Positions 20,454 through 28,567 of a stretch of 64,000 nt of DNA are shown here, piece by piece; the first letter of the stretch is position 1; the number at the start of each line of letters is the position of its first letter. The position numbers and the translations under genes were made by a program. The stretch is taken from NCBI RefSeq assembly GCF_015265435.1, contig NZ_JABJWH010000006.1, positions 248,001 to 312,000 of the forward strand, read 5' to 3'. The notes under the pieces were generated by a model. It was given only the letters and a program-made list of their open reading frames with translations. It searched no databases and was not told the DNA's origin. The DNA is from Alloalcanivorax profundimaris (GTDB lineage Bacteria; Pseudomonadota; Gammaproteobacteria; Pseudomonadales; Alcanivoracaceae).

Positions 20454-21229
20454 GGGCGGTCTCCTTTCCGGGTGGTGTCTTCTTCCGTCACCAACGACAC
20501 CAGGGTGCCGACCTTGTCGATCTCCACGGCCACTTCGTCGCCGGGTTCCACGTCCACGCGGCCGGCCGGCACGCCGGCGATCAGCACGTCGCCTTCGTGT
20601 AGGGTCATGAACTCGCTGAGCTCGGCGATCAGTCGCGCCACCGGGCGCACGAAGTTGCCGGTGTTGCCCTCCTGCCTGAGCTCGCCATTGACGGTGAGGC
20701 GCACGCCCAGGCCGGACGGGTCGCCGACGTCGGCGGCGTCGGTGACCCAGGGGCCGATCGGGCAGAAGCCGTCGCGGCACTTGGCCTTCACCGCCGGGCG
20801 GTAGTAGCTGTCCTCCGGCAGGCTGAACTCGTTGATCACGGTGTAGCCGGCCACATGGGCGAGGGCGTCCGCTTCACTCACCCGGCTGGCGGTCTTGCCG
20901 ATCACCACGCCCAGGGACGGGCCCGGCTGCAGACGCTCGCCGGCGGGGCGCGCCACCGGGCGACGGTGGCCGTTGCGGGTGTTCGGGGTCTTGATGAACA
21001 GCACCGGTTTGGTGGGCGGCTTTTCGTAAGGGGGCTGGTTGAAGCTGTCCAGGTGGGACTCCAGCAGGGCGCGGTCATTGAGGGCGATGCCGAACACGGT
21101 GCCGGACACCGGCGGCAGCCAGCGGGCCTGGTCCTCGGCGAGGGGGCCGCCGTCGGCGCGGCGTGGCCGGTCACCGTCCACGGTGACGGCGGTCGGTTCG
21201 CCGTTGATTTCCACGAGGGCGTGGCGCAT
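20450..21229 (-). CDS. hpaG1: HpaG first unit: OPET decarboxylase / HHDD isomerase subunit
   Basis: A 259-residue fumarylacetoacetase-fold protein, paralogous to the next gene and equivalent to the N-terminal half of E. coli HpaG: MRHALVEINGEPTAVTVDGD, LPPVSGTVFGIALNDRALLE, KPVLFIKTPNTRNGHRRPVA, LGVVIGKTASRVSEADALAH. First gene of the hpa operon, transcribed from the promoter at 21258-21286. In this unit the segment before LGVVIGKT (GPSLGVV) lacks the acidic pair seen in the sister unit (ECELVAV), so a metal ligand may be missing and the active site may be contributed mainly by HpaG2, as has been proposed for the fused enzyme's halves. Confidence 0.92.
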   Translation of the reverse strand: MRHALVEINGEPTAVTVDGDRPRRADGGPLAEDQARWLPPVSGTVFGIALNDRALLESHLDSFNQPPYEKPPTKPVLFIKTPNTRNGHRRPVARPAGERLQPGPSLGVVIGKTASRVSEADALAHVAGYTVINEFSLPEDSYYRPAVKAKCRDGFCPIGPWVTDAADVGDPSGLGVRLTVNGELRQEGNTGNFVRPVARLIAELSEFMTLHEGDVLIAGVPAGRVDVEPGDEVAVEIDKVGTLVSLVTEEDTTRKGDRP

Positions 21230-21257
21230 GGGAACTCCTGTTTGTTCTTTGCCGGAT

Positions 21258-21286
21258 TTTGTACATTAAGATGTTAATGAATTCAA
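21258..21286 (-). promoter_or_regulatory. hpaG1 promoter with CATTAA-N4-TTAATG operator in its spacer
   Basis: On the minus strand TTGAAT (21286-21281) and TACAAA (21263-21258) are separated by exactly 17 bp and resemble a sigma-70 promoter. The spacer contains the inverted repeat CATTAA (21264-21269), GATG, TTAATG (21274-21279). A repressor bound there would block RNA polymerase. HpaR, encoded at the operon end, is the obvious candidate; binding is inferred. The identical arms recur at 24350-24365. Confidence 0.75.
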
Positions 21287-21327
21287 GCGGCCGACGCGAT
21301 CGGTTATGCTGGGTCCCGGAGAGCCCT

Positions 21328-22227
21328 ATGAAGAACAACGAACCGATTCCCAACATCAACATCGGCCAGGTGTACGACCAGCGCTACGCCGATGCCGAGG
21401 TGCACTACGACGCCCTGGGGCCGATGGCGGATTTCTTCGGCCGCAACATGCCGGCCCATCGCCACGACCGTTTTTTCCAGGTGCATTTCGTGAAGAGTGG
21501 CCTGGTGCGCGTCTACCTGGACGAGCGCCAGCACCACCAGCACGGCCCCCTGTTCTTTCTCACGCCGCCCACGGTGACCCATGCTTTCGTGACCCAGGCG
21601 GACGCCGACGGCCACGTGCTCACCGTGCGCCAGCAGCTGGTTTGGAGCCTGCTGGAGGAGAGCGGCGATCTCGCCGACCCGGCCGAGGTGCGGCCGCTGT
21701 GCGTGGCCCGCGCGCAGCTGGAGCCGCGCCGGCACGCCGAGCTGGACCGGCTGGAACGGTTGTTCGAGGCGCTCGGCGACGAGGCCGCCAGCGACGGTCC
21801 CGGCCGGGCGCTGGCGGTACGCAGCCTGGCGCGGCTGATCTTCATCCGCCTGTTCCGGCTGTCGAGCAGCGCCCTGCCGTCGCAGCCGGCGCGCCACGAG
21901 GACCTGGCCGTGTTCCAGCGGTTCCAGATGCTGATCGAGGACCATCACGCTCAACATTGGACGCTCTCCCAGTACGCCGAGGCCCTGGATGTCACCGAGA
22001 ACCGGCTCAACGAGATTTGCCGGCGCACCGCCGGCAAACCCAGCAAGCGGCTGGTGTTCGACCGCCAGATTCAGGAGGCGCGGCGGCTGCTGATTTTCAC
22101 CACCGCTTCCATCAACGAGATCGGCTACCGCCTGGGCTTCAACGATCCCGCCTACTTCTCCCGTTTCTTCACCCGCGAGGCGGGCATGACGCCGGGGCGC
22201 TATCGCCGCCATAACCGGCGCGGCTGA
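21328..22227 (+). CDS. hpaA: AraC-family activator of 4-hydroxyphenylacetate catabolism
   Basis: A 299-residue AraC/XylS protein. The N-terminal cupin is nearly that of E. coli HpaA: PIPNINIGQVYDQRYADAEV, ADFFGRNMPAHRHDRFFQVH, HVLTVRQQLVWSLLEESG. The C-terminal double helix-turn-helix runs LSQYAEALDVTENRLNEICR and ASINEIGYRLGFNDPAYFSR. HpaA in E. coli activates the hpaBC hydroxylase genes in response to 4-hydroxyphenylacetate; no hpaBC is seen here, so its target may be another gene. ATG 21328 follows CGGAGAGCCCT; the upstream start at 21259 would read through the operator. Confidence 0.93.
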   Translation: MKNNEPIPNINIGQVYDQRYADAEVHYDALGPMADFFGRNMPAHRHDRFFQVHFVKSGLVRVYLDERQHHQHGPLFFLTPPTVTHAFVTQADADGHVLTVRQQLVWSLLEESGDLADPAEVRPLCVARAQLEPRRHAELDRLERLFEALGDEAASDGPGRALAVRSLARLIFIRLFRLSSSALPSQPARHEDLAVFQRFQMLIEDHHAQHWTLSQYAEALDVTENRLNEICRRTAGKPSKRLVFDRQIQEARRLLIFTTASINEIGYRLGFNDPAYFSRFFTREAGMTPGRYRRHNRRG

Positions 22228-22232
22228 TCGTC

Positions 22233-24119
22233 TCAGCCCGGGCGTCGGGTATTGGCCTCGAAGAACGCCGCCAGTTCGTCCACCGCCTCGAACGGCAGCA
22301 CCTGGGACACATAGTGGTCCGGGCGCACCACGATCACGGCGCCGTTGCGATCGATGCCGCGGGCCTCGAAGATGTCGCGCTCCGGGTCGATGGCGTAAAC
22401 CTTCTCGTAGTCGGTGAGCTGGAAGGGCCCCACCCGGGGTTGGAACAGGGCCGGAATGGAGGGGCCGAACTCCACCTCGCCGTGGGGCTGCTGATAGATC
22501 ACCTTGATGTCGAACAGGCTGTCCAGGTCGGCGCCGTCCGGGGTAAAGCGCGCCACCGGCGAGGCGGCGGCGTTGAGCATCCATTCCGCCCAGTCGTTCA
22601 GCCGTTCGGCGCCGGCGTCGGCGAAGGCGTAGATCCGCCAGCGGCCATCGGCGGTGGCGTGGTGGCCCAGGTGCACGTCGTTGCCGTCGCAGACCCGCAT
22701 CACCGGCGCCGATTTGAAGCGCTTGCCCACCGGGAAACCGGTGGCCAGTGACTGGTGGCGGGTGTCGCCGGTGACCAGGGAAGGGCGGTACTCGGTCATG
22801 AAGCCGGCGGGAAACTCCGCGGTTTTCACATAGAAGTCCGCCAGTTCCTTGGGGTCCTCGAAGTCCTCGGCGGGCTTGGCCATCAGGCTCGACCATTCGC
22901 GGTCGAAGTCGATCAGGTTCTGCGCCACCTCCTGGCGTTCCTCGGAATAGGTGGCCAGCAGTTCCGGCGGTGCCTGCCCGGACAGCACCTGGCCCAGCTT
23001 CCAGGCGATGTTCCAGCCGTCCTGCATGGACACGTTCATGCCCTGGCCGGCCTTGGCGCTGTGGGTGTGGCAGGCGTCGCCGGCGATGAATACGCGCGGC
23101 GCGACATGCTCCTCGTCGCCGGGGTCCACGTCGTCGAACTTGTCGGTGACCCGGTGGCCCACCTCGTAAACCGTGTACCAGGCGCAATCCTTCACCTCCA
23201 GGGTGTAGGGGTGGAGGATGCGGTTGGCCTTGGCCACGGTGGTTTCCAGGGTGGTCTGGCGCACCTGGCGGTTGTCGTCCGCAGACACCTCGCCCAGGTC
23301 CACGTACATGCGGAACAAATGCCCGCCCTCGCGGGGAATGTGCAGGATGCTGCCGCCGCTGGCGGACTGGATCGCGCACTTGGTGCGAATGTCCGGGAAG
23401 TCGGTGGTGGCGAGCACGTCCATCACGCCCCAGGCGTGGTTGGCCACCTTGCCCAGGTGCTGGCGGCCAATGGCCTCGCGCACCTTGCTGTGGGCGCCGT
23501 CGCAGCCGACCACGTACTTGGCGTGCACGGTGCGTTGCTCGCCTTCCCGCTCGCCGCTCACATGGCGCAGGGTGACGGTGACCGGGTACTCGGCGCCGCG
23601 GTCGATTTCCAGCCCGACGAATTCCAGCCCGTAGTCCGGCTCGATGCGCGCCGGCGCGTTGCGGGCGAACTCCGCGAAATAGTCCAGCACCCGCGCCTGG
23701 TTGACGATCAGATGGGGGAATTCGCTGATCTCGCCGGTGCCGTCATCCAGCGCCACCGAGGCGCGGGCGATGTGGTCCGGATTGGCCGGGTCCGGGGACC
23801 AGAACGCCATCTCGGTGATGCGGTAGGCCTCGTCGGTGATGCGCCCGGCGAAGCCGAATGCCTGGAAGGTTTCCACGCTGCGCGCCTGGATGCCGTCGGC
23901 CTGGCCCAGTTTCAGGCGGCCCGGACGGCGCTCCACGATGCGGGTGGTGACGTTGGGGTATTTGGCCAGCTGGGCGGCGGCGATCATGCCCGCCGGGCCG
24001 CTGCCGACGATCAGCACGTCGACGTGCTCGGGCAGGTCCTCGGGACGGTCGATGCCGGTGCCGGCGGCGTCCTCGACGCGCGGATCGCTGGAAACATAGC
24101 CGTGATGATGGAACTGCAC
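22233..24119 (-). CDS. MobA-like FAD-dependent aromatic monooxygenase
   Basis: A 628-residue class A flavoprotein monooxygenase with a C-terminal thioredoxin-like phenol-hydroxylase dimerisation domain. FAD motif VDVLIVGSGPAGMIAAAQLA (residues about 33-52), DG motif AKYVVGCDGAHSKVREAIGR, GD motif RVFIAGDACHTHSAKAGQGM. Segments such as FPDIRTKCAIQSASGG and VVRPDHYVSQVLPFEAVDE closely follow 3-hydroxybenzoate 4-hydroxylase (MobA). The GTG at 24119 is chosen because AAGGAGA lies eight bases before it; the open frame runs on to 24257 without a signal. It sits between hpaA (convergent, five-base gap) and a TRAP operon. True substrate: 3-hydroxybenzoate is the family precedent, but a hydroxyphenylacetate is plausible from context. 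Confidence 0.88.
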   Translation of the reverse strand: MQFHHHGYVSSDPRVEDAAGTGIDRPEDLPEHVDVLIVGSGPAGMIAAAQLAKYPNVTTRIVERRPGRLKLGQADGIQARSVETFQAFGFAGRITDEAYRITEMAFWSPDPANPDHIARASVALDDGTGEISEFPHLIVNQARVLDYFAEFARNAPARIEPDYGLEFVGLEIDRGAEYPVTVTLRHVSGEREGEQRTVHAKYVVGCDGAHSKVREAIGRQHLGKVANHAWGVMDVLATTDFPDIRTKCAIQSASGGSILHIPREGGHLFRMYVDLGEVSADDNRQVRQTTLETTVAKANRILHPYTLEVKDCAWYTVYEVGHRVTDKFDDVDPGDEEHVAPRVFIAGDACHTHSAKAGQGMNVSMQDGWNIAWKLGQVLSGQAPPELLATYSEERQEVAQNLIDFDREWSSLMAKPAEDFEDPKELADFYVKTAEFPAGFMTEYRPSLVTGDTRHQSLATGFPVGKRFKSAPVMRVCDGNDVHLGHHATADGRWRIYAFADAGAERLNDWAEWMLNAAASPVARFTPDGADLDSLFDIKVIYQQPHGEVEFGPSIPALFQPRVGPFQLTDYEKVYAIDPERDIFEARGIDRNGAVIVVRPDHYVSQVLPFEAVDELAAFFEANTRRPG

Positions 24120-24318
24120 TGCGACTTCTCCTTTGTTTTTCTGATCAGCGTTGTGATCGCGATCGTCGCTCTGGCGACCGCGTTGCTTTTTTTCATCATC
24201 GGCGAGAGCAAAGGCGGAGGCCCAGGTGTTTTCCGAGGGAAAAATTGCACTTTTCAACGGCTGGGCTCGCGAATGTATACCCGGCCGGAAAGGAAACGAT
24301 TTTATTCATGCCGGCGCA

Positions 24319-24365
24319 TTGACCGGCCGCTCGGAGGCTGTTTAGTATTCATTAACAAATTAATG
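24319..24365 (+). promoter_or_regulatory. TRAP-operon promoter with a second CATTAA-N4-TTAATG operator
   Basis: TTGACC (24319-24324) and TAGTAT (24343-24348) with an 18-bp spacer form a sigma-70-like promoter for dctP. Two bases after the -10 box begins CATTAA (24350-24355), CAAA, TTAATG (24360-24365), with the same arms and spacing as the operator in the hpaG1 promoter. Repressor binding would cover the transcription start. It lies in the 324-bp gap between the MobA-like gene and dctP; nothing else stands out in that gap apart from the GTG start signals of the MobA-like gene. Confidence 0.72.
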
Positions 24366-24443
24366 GATGGCGACCAACCCGGAGTCCCATGGCACCGATC
24401 GCCGCCATTGAGAACAACAAGCACAGACAGCCGAGAGGTCACC

Positions 24444-25508
24444 ATGAAAGCAAGCATAAGAAACCTCCCCCTCTGGATCGCCGGCACCGCCCTGGGCCTG
24501 ACCCTGAGCCTCGGCGGCGCCCACGCCGACGACAGCGTTACCCTGCGTATCGAGCATTTCCTGCCGGCCAACTCCAACGCCCAGCAGAACGTGATCGAAC
24601 CCTGGTGCGAGGACATGAAGGCGGCATCGGACGGCCGCATCCAGTGTGAGATCTACCCTTCCATGCAGCTCGGCGGCACGCCGGGCCAGCTGGCGGACAT
24701 GGCGCGCAACGGCGTGGTGGACGTGGTGTGGACGGCGCTGGGTTACTCCGCCGGCCGCTTCCCGCGCAGCGAAGCGCTGGAGTTGCCGTTCGTGCTGCCG
24801 GCCGGCGGCGAAACCGCCAGCCGCATCATCTGGGACTATTCCACGACCTACGCCAAGGACGACTTCAAGGACTACAAGGTGCTGGCGGTGTACAGCGACG
24901 GCGGCGGCACCCTGCACACCGCCCGCAAGGCGGTGCGCGACCTGGACGACATGAAAGGCCTGCGGGTGCGCGCCTCCACCCGGCTGGCATCGCGCTTTCT
25001 CACCTCGGTGGGCGCCACGCCGGTGAGCATGCCGCCCTCACAGATCGCCGACACTCTGTCCAAGGGCGTGATCGACGGCGCCCTGGCGGTGTGGGAAGTG
25101 GTGCCGCCCACCAAGCTGGACGAAACCACCTTCCATCACACCACCACCGGGCCTGATCAGGCCACCACCACGGTCACCACCCTGGCCATGCTGATGAACC
25201 AGCAGCGCTATCAAAGCCTGCCGGATGACCTGAAAAAGATCGTCGATGAGTACAGCGGCGAGGCGCTCACCGTGCGCTTCGGCAAGGCCTGGGACCAGGC
25301 CATCGATCAGGTGAAGAACCGCATAGCCGGTGACGACGCGCACACCATCATCACCCTGGACGACGCCGCCTATCAGGCCATGCTGGACGCGTCGCAAAGC
25401 GTGGTGGACGACTGGGTGGCCTCCGACGACGGCGGCCTGGACCGCCAGGCCCTGTTCGACGGCCTGCAGAAAACGGTCAAGCAATACACCCCGGAACTGG
25501 CGCGCTGA
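24444..25508 (+). CDS. dctP: TRAP transporter solute-binding protein DctP (hpa-linked)
   Basis: A 354-residue periplasmic binding protein with signal peptide (LWIAGTALGLTLSLGGAHA, probable cleavage before DDS). DctP-family features: VTLRIEHFLPANSNAQQN, IQCEIYPSMQLGGTPGQLAD, LKGLRVRASTRL-like segment MKGLRVRASTRLASRFLTSV with the conserved arginine that binds the ligand carboxylate, and GVIDGALAVWEVVPPTKLDE. It delivers an organic acid to the DctQM permease encoded next. The adjacent hpa genes and shared operator suggest an aromatic or phenylacetic-type acid. ATG 24444 follows GAGAGGTCACC. Confidence 0.9.
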   Translation: MKASIRNLPLWIAGTALGLTLSLGGAHADDSVTLRIEHFLPANSNAQQNVIEPWCEDMKAASDGRIQCEIYPSMQLGGTPGQLADMARNGVVDVVWTALGYSAGRFPRSEALELPFVLPAGGETASRIIWDYSTTYAKDDFKDYKVLAVYSDGGGTLHTARKAVRDLDDMKGLRVRASTRLASRFLTSVGATPVSMPPSQIADTLSKGVIDGALAVWEVVPPTKLDETTFHHTTTGPDQATTTVTTLAMLMNQQRYQSLPDDLKKIVDEYSGEALTVRFGKAWDQAIDQVKNRIAGDDAHTIITLDDAAYQAMLDASQSVVDDWVASDDGGLDRQALFDGLQKTVKQYTPELAR

Positions 25509-25537
25509 AGCGCGCCTTCCTCGGAGCGGAGTGAACA

Positions 25538-26008
25538 ATGGCGGGCGTTATTCTGCGTCGGTTGTCGCTGGGGTTCGCCCTGGCCGGTGGCGCCATCGTT
25601 TTGGCGCTGATCGTCATGTCGCTGGTGTCATTGGTGGGGCGCAAGCTGTTTTCCGCGCCCATCCCCGGTGACATCGAGGTCCTGCAAATGGCCATCGCGG
25701 TGGCGGTGACCGCCTTTCTCCCCCTGTGCGAGATGACCGATAACCACATCCGCGTGGACCTGGTGGCCGGCTTTCTGCCGGCGCCGGTGAACCGGGCGCT
25801 GCTGGCCATCGGTCATCTGTTGCTGGCGGCGGCGGCGGGCTTGATGGGCTGGCGCACCTTTCTGCTGATGCAGAACAGCCAGGATTACGGCTCCACCTCC
25901 ACCATGCTTGGCGTGCCGCTGTGGTGGCCCCAGGGATTGATGGTACCGAGCCTGGCGCTGCTTGCCCTGTGCGGGCTGTACCGGGCGGCCAGGGAGATCC
26001 GTTCATGA
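25538..26008 (+). CDS. dctQ: TRAP transporter small permease DctQ (hpa-linked)
   Basis: A 156-residue inner-membrane protein with four hydrophobic helices. The DctQ signature is present: SLVGRKLFSAPIPGDIEVLQ followed by LPLCEMTDNHIRVDLVAGFL. It links the binding protein and the large permease in the sodium- or proton-coupled TRAP system. It follows dctP by about 30 bases (GGAGCGGAGTGAACAATG) and overlaps dctM by four bases. Confidence 0.9.
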   Translation: MAGVILRRLSLGFALAGGAIVLALIVMSLVSLVGRKLFSAPIPGDIEVLQMAIAVAVTAFLPLCEMTDNHIRVDLVAGFLPAPVNRALLAIGHLLLAAAAGLMGWRTFLLMQNSQDYGSTSTMLGVPLWWPQGLMVPSLALLALCGLYRAAREIRS

Positions 26009-27330
26009 GTGGTCTGGAAACCGGCCTGCTGGTGCTGGCGGTGCTGATGGGGCTGCTGGCCCTGCGCGTGCACGTGGGCATCGGCATGTTCCTGGCGGGC
26101 ATTCTCTGCTATGTGCTCGTCAACCACGGCAATCTCAACGCCCTGCTGTTCACCATCAACAATCTGGTCTACGCGCGGGTGTCCGATTACGACCTGGCGG
26201 TGATTCCGCTGTTCGTGCTGATGGGGCAGTTCGCCATCCACGGCGGCCTGTCGCGGGCGCTGTTCCGCGCCGCCTCCGCCTTCATCGGCCACTGGCGGGG
26301 TGGGCTGGCGATGTCCGCCGCCGGCGCCTGCGCCGGCTTCGGCGCCATCTGCGGCTCGTCCCTGGCCACCGCCGCCACCATGAGCCAGGTGGCCTTGCCG
26401 GAGCTGGAGAAGCACCACTATCCCAACAAGCTGGCCGCCGGCACCATCGCCGCCGGCGGGACCCTGGGCATTCTGATTCCACCGTCGGTGCCGCTGATCG
26501 TGTACGCGGTGCTCACCCAGGAATCCATCGGCAAGCTGTTCGTGGCGGCGATCATCCCCGGTTTGCTGGCCATGCTCGGCTACCTGATCGTGATCCGCCT
26601 GGTGGCCATGCGCACCATGCGCGATGCACCGCGCATTGCCAAGGCGGCGTGGGGCACGCGCCTGCGCGCCCTGGCGGAAGTCTCGCCGGTGCTGGTGGTG
26701 TTCCTGGTGGTGATCTTCGGCATCTACGGCGGTTGGGCCAACCTCACCGAGGCGGCGTCCATCGGCGCCGGCGCCTGCGGGTTGTTCGCCGTGACGCGCG
26801 GCGGCATGCGCGGCGATGGCCTGGTCAAGAGCCTGATCGGCACCGCCGAGGCATCCGCCATGATCTACCTGGTGGTGATCGGCGCCGACCTGCTCAACAG
26901 CGGCCTGGCGCTCAGCCGCATGCCGGTGGAGCTGGCGAACTGGGTGCAGGCCAGCGGCATGGCGCCGTTCGCGGTGCTGCTGTCGATCCTGGTGATCTAC
27001 CTGCTGCTGGGCTGCGTGATGGATTCCCTGTCGATGATCCTGCTCACCGTGCCGATCTTCTACCCGATCGTGGTGGGCCTGCCGTTCTTCGATCTCACCC
27101 AGACCGAGATCTCCATCTGGTTCGGCATCATCGCGCTGATGGTGGTGGAGATCGGGCTGATCACCCCGCCCATGGGCATGAACCTGTTCATCGTGCAGAA
27201 GTTCAGCGAGCGCACCTCCCTGGGCGCGGTGAGCCGGGGCATCGTGCCCTTCCTGGGCGCCGACCTGGTGCGCATCACCCTGCTGGTGGCGGTACCGGCG
27301 TTGTCGCTGATGCTGTTGACCGTGATCTGA
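26005..27330 (+). CDS. dctM: TRAP transporter large permease DctM (hpa-linked)
   Basis: A 441-residue inner-membrane protein with about twelve helices. DctM motifs: DYDLAVIPLFVLMGQFAIHG, AGFGAICGSSLATAATMSQV, AAGGTLGILIPPSVPLIVYA and LITPPMGMNLFIVQKFSER. These form the substrate and cation path of the secondary transporter. It overlaps dctQ (ATGA) and ends the operon. After it lie about 225 bp without a gene, where base composition drops toward the next block; I see no clear terminator there, only G+C-rich repeats at 27365-27405. Confidence 0.92.
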   Translation: MSGLETGLLVLAVLMGLLALRVHVGIGMFLAGILCYVLVNHGNLNALLFTINNLVYARVSDYDLAVIPLFVLMGQFAIHGGLSRALFRAASAFIGHWRGGLAMSAAGACAGFGAICGSSLATAATMSQVALPELEKHHYPNKLAAGTIAAGGTLGILIPPSVPLIVYAVLTQESIGKLFVAAIIPGLLAMLGYLIVIRLVAMRTMRDAPRIAKAAWGTRLRALAEVSPVLVVFLVVIFGIYGGWANLTEAASIGAGACGLFAVTRGGMRGDGLVKSLIGTAEASAMIYLVVIGADLLNSGLALSRMPVELANWVQASGMAPFAVLLSILVIYLLLGCVMDSLSMILLTVPIFYPIVVGLPFFDLTQTEISIWFGIIALMVVEIGLITPPMGMNLFIVQKFSERTSLGAVSRGIVPFLGADLVRITLLVAVPALSLMLLTVI

Positions 27331-27556
27331 GTCCCGCCTTTCTCTCCTTCCCGCCGATACCACTCCGTCGCGGTACCGCCTTGGGCGGCGCCGCGAGCGC
27401 GTCCCTGCGTGTTGGTCATCAGTGCATGCCTCCGCGCCGCCTTGTCCACCCTTCGGGGGACGAGGATTAATGGTCTTCCTTGCTACGGTTGAGTGAGTTG
27501 AACGGTCGCCATAGACGGCCGCTACCTATAACAACTTGATGAGCAAGGCTGTTTTC

Positions 27557-28537
27557 ATGTCAGTGCAGGATCGCCCTTTTCATTTAACGGTGTCTCGGTT
27601 CGCCGCGGAGGCCAAGGACATCGCGTTGCTTGAGTTGCGAGATCCGGAGGGGCACTCCTTGCCGGTTTTCTCGCCGGGTGCTCACCTGGAATTGGTATTG
27701 GAGGATGGCCTGCTACGGCATTACTCGTTACTCAATTGCAGTACCGAGAGAGACCGTTACGTAGTGGCGGTCCACCTGGCGCCGCGAAGCCGAGGGGGTT
27801 CCTCATTCATTCACTCCCGGGTGCGACAGGGCGACGTGATCACCGCGCATGGCCCGCGTAATAACTTTCCATTGGACGAAGAGGCGCCTGGCTACTTGTT
27901 CGTCGCCGGTGGCATTGGCGTGACACCCATCCTGTCAATGGTCCGTTGGTGTGAGCGTCAAGGTAAGCATTGGCGGCTTCTGTATGCCTGCCGAAACCGT
28001 CAACGAGCGGCATTCTATGAAACGCTCGCTGAGATGGGCGGAGATCGCGTTCAGTTCCATTTTCAAGATGAGCAGGAGGGACGGTTGCCGGACGTGAATG
28101 CTTTTATCAAGCAGCTGCCCGATGGGCATCATCTCTACTGCTGTGGGCCTGACCCCATGATGCGCGCGGTGCGTGATCATGCCGAAGCGCTCGACATCGA
28201 CAGGGTGCACTTTGAATGGTTTGAAGCGCCGGCGGCGCAAGCCGGACGGGATGAGCCCCAGGGCGACGCCAGTGGCTTTGACGTGAGGTTGATGGAGCGT
28301 GATATGACGATCCACGTGCCGCCGGATCTAAGCATTCTGGAGGCACTTGAACAACAAGGCATTGATATGCCCTACGCATGCCGCGCGGGGATCTGCCGGA
28401 CCTGTGAAGTGGAGGTGTGTGGCGGGGAACCCGACCATCGCGATTTCATCCTTGATGATCAGGAGAGGGGAAGCGGAAAAACCATACTGGTGTGTGTATC
28501 AAGATCAAATACCGACACGCTCGACCTTAAGATTTAG
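27557..28537 (+). CDS. VanB-like oxygenase reductase (FMN/NAD/[2Fe-2S])
   Basis: A 326-residue class IA reductase of the phthalate-dioxygenase-reductase type. Order: flavin domain with HYSLLNCSTERDRYVVAVHL, nucleotide domain with LFVAGGIGVTPILSMVRWCE and HHLYCCGPDPMMRAVRDHAE, then a C-terminal plant-type ferredoxin with cysteines in YACRAGICRTCEVEVCGGE and ILVCVSRS. It passes electrons from NAD(P)H to the Rieske oxygenase encoded 30 bases downstream. ATG 27557 (after AAGG) is chosen; ATG 27539 is an alternative. Codon use is noticeably less GC-rich than in the hpa block, a sign of separate origin. Confidence 0.88.
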   Translation: MSVQDRPFHLTVSRFAAEAKDIALLELRDPEGHSLPVFSPGAHLELVLEDGLLRHYSLLNCSTERDRYVVAVHLAPRSRGGSSFIHSRVRQGDVITAHGPRNNFPLDEEAPGYLFVAGGIGVTPILSMVRWCERQGKHWRLLYACRNRQRAAFYETLAEMGGDRVQFHFQDEQEGRLPDVNAFIKQLPDGHHLYCCGPDPMMRAVRDHAEALDIDRVHFEWFEAPAAQAGRDEPQGDASGFDVRLMERDMTIHVPPDLSILEALEQQGIDMPYACRAGICRTCEVEVCGGEPDHRDFILDDQERGSGKTILVCVSRSNTDTLDLKI

Positions 28538-28567
28538 AAAAGAACAAATTAAAAAGGAGGTAACGCC

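Noticed and set aside
22755-25508. A 917-codon open frame on the plus strand running through the MobA-like gene into dctP
   Set aside because: Its first part is the antisense of the flavoprotein gene and has no family features; only the last 354 codons, from ATG 24444, are the real dctP. It stays open because of high GC.
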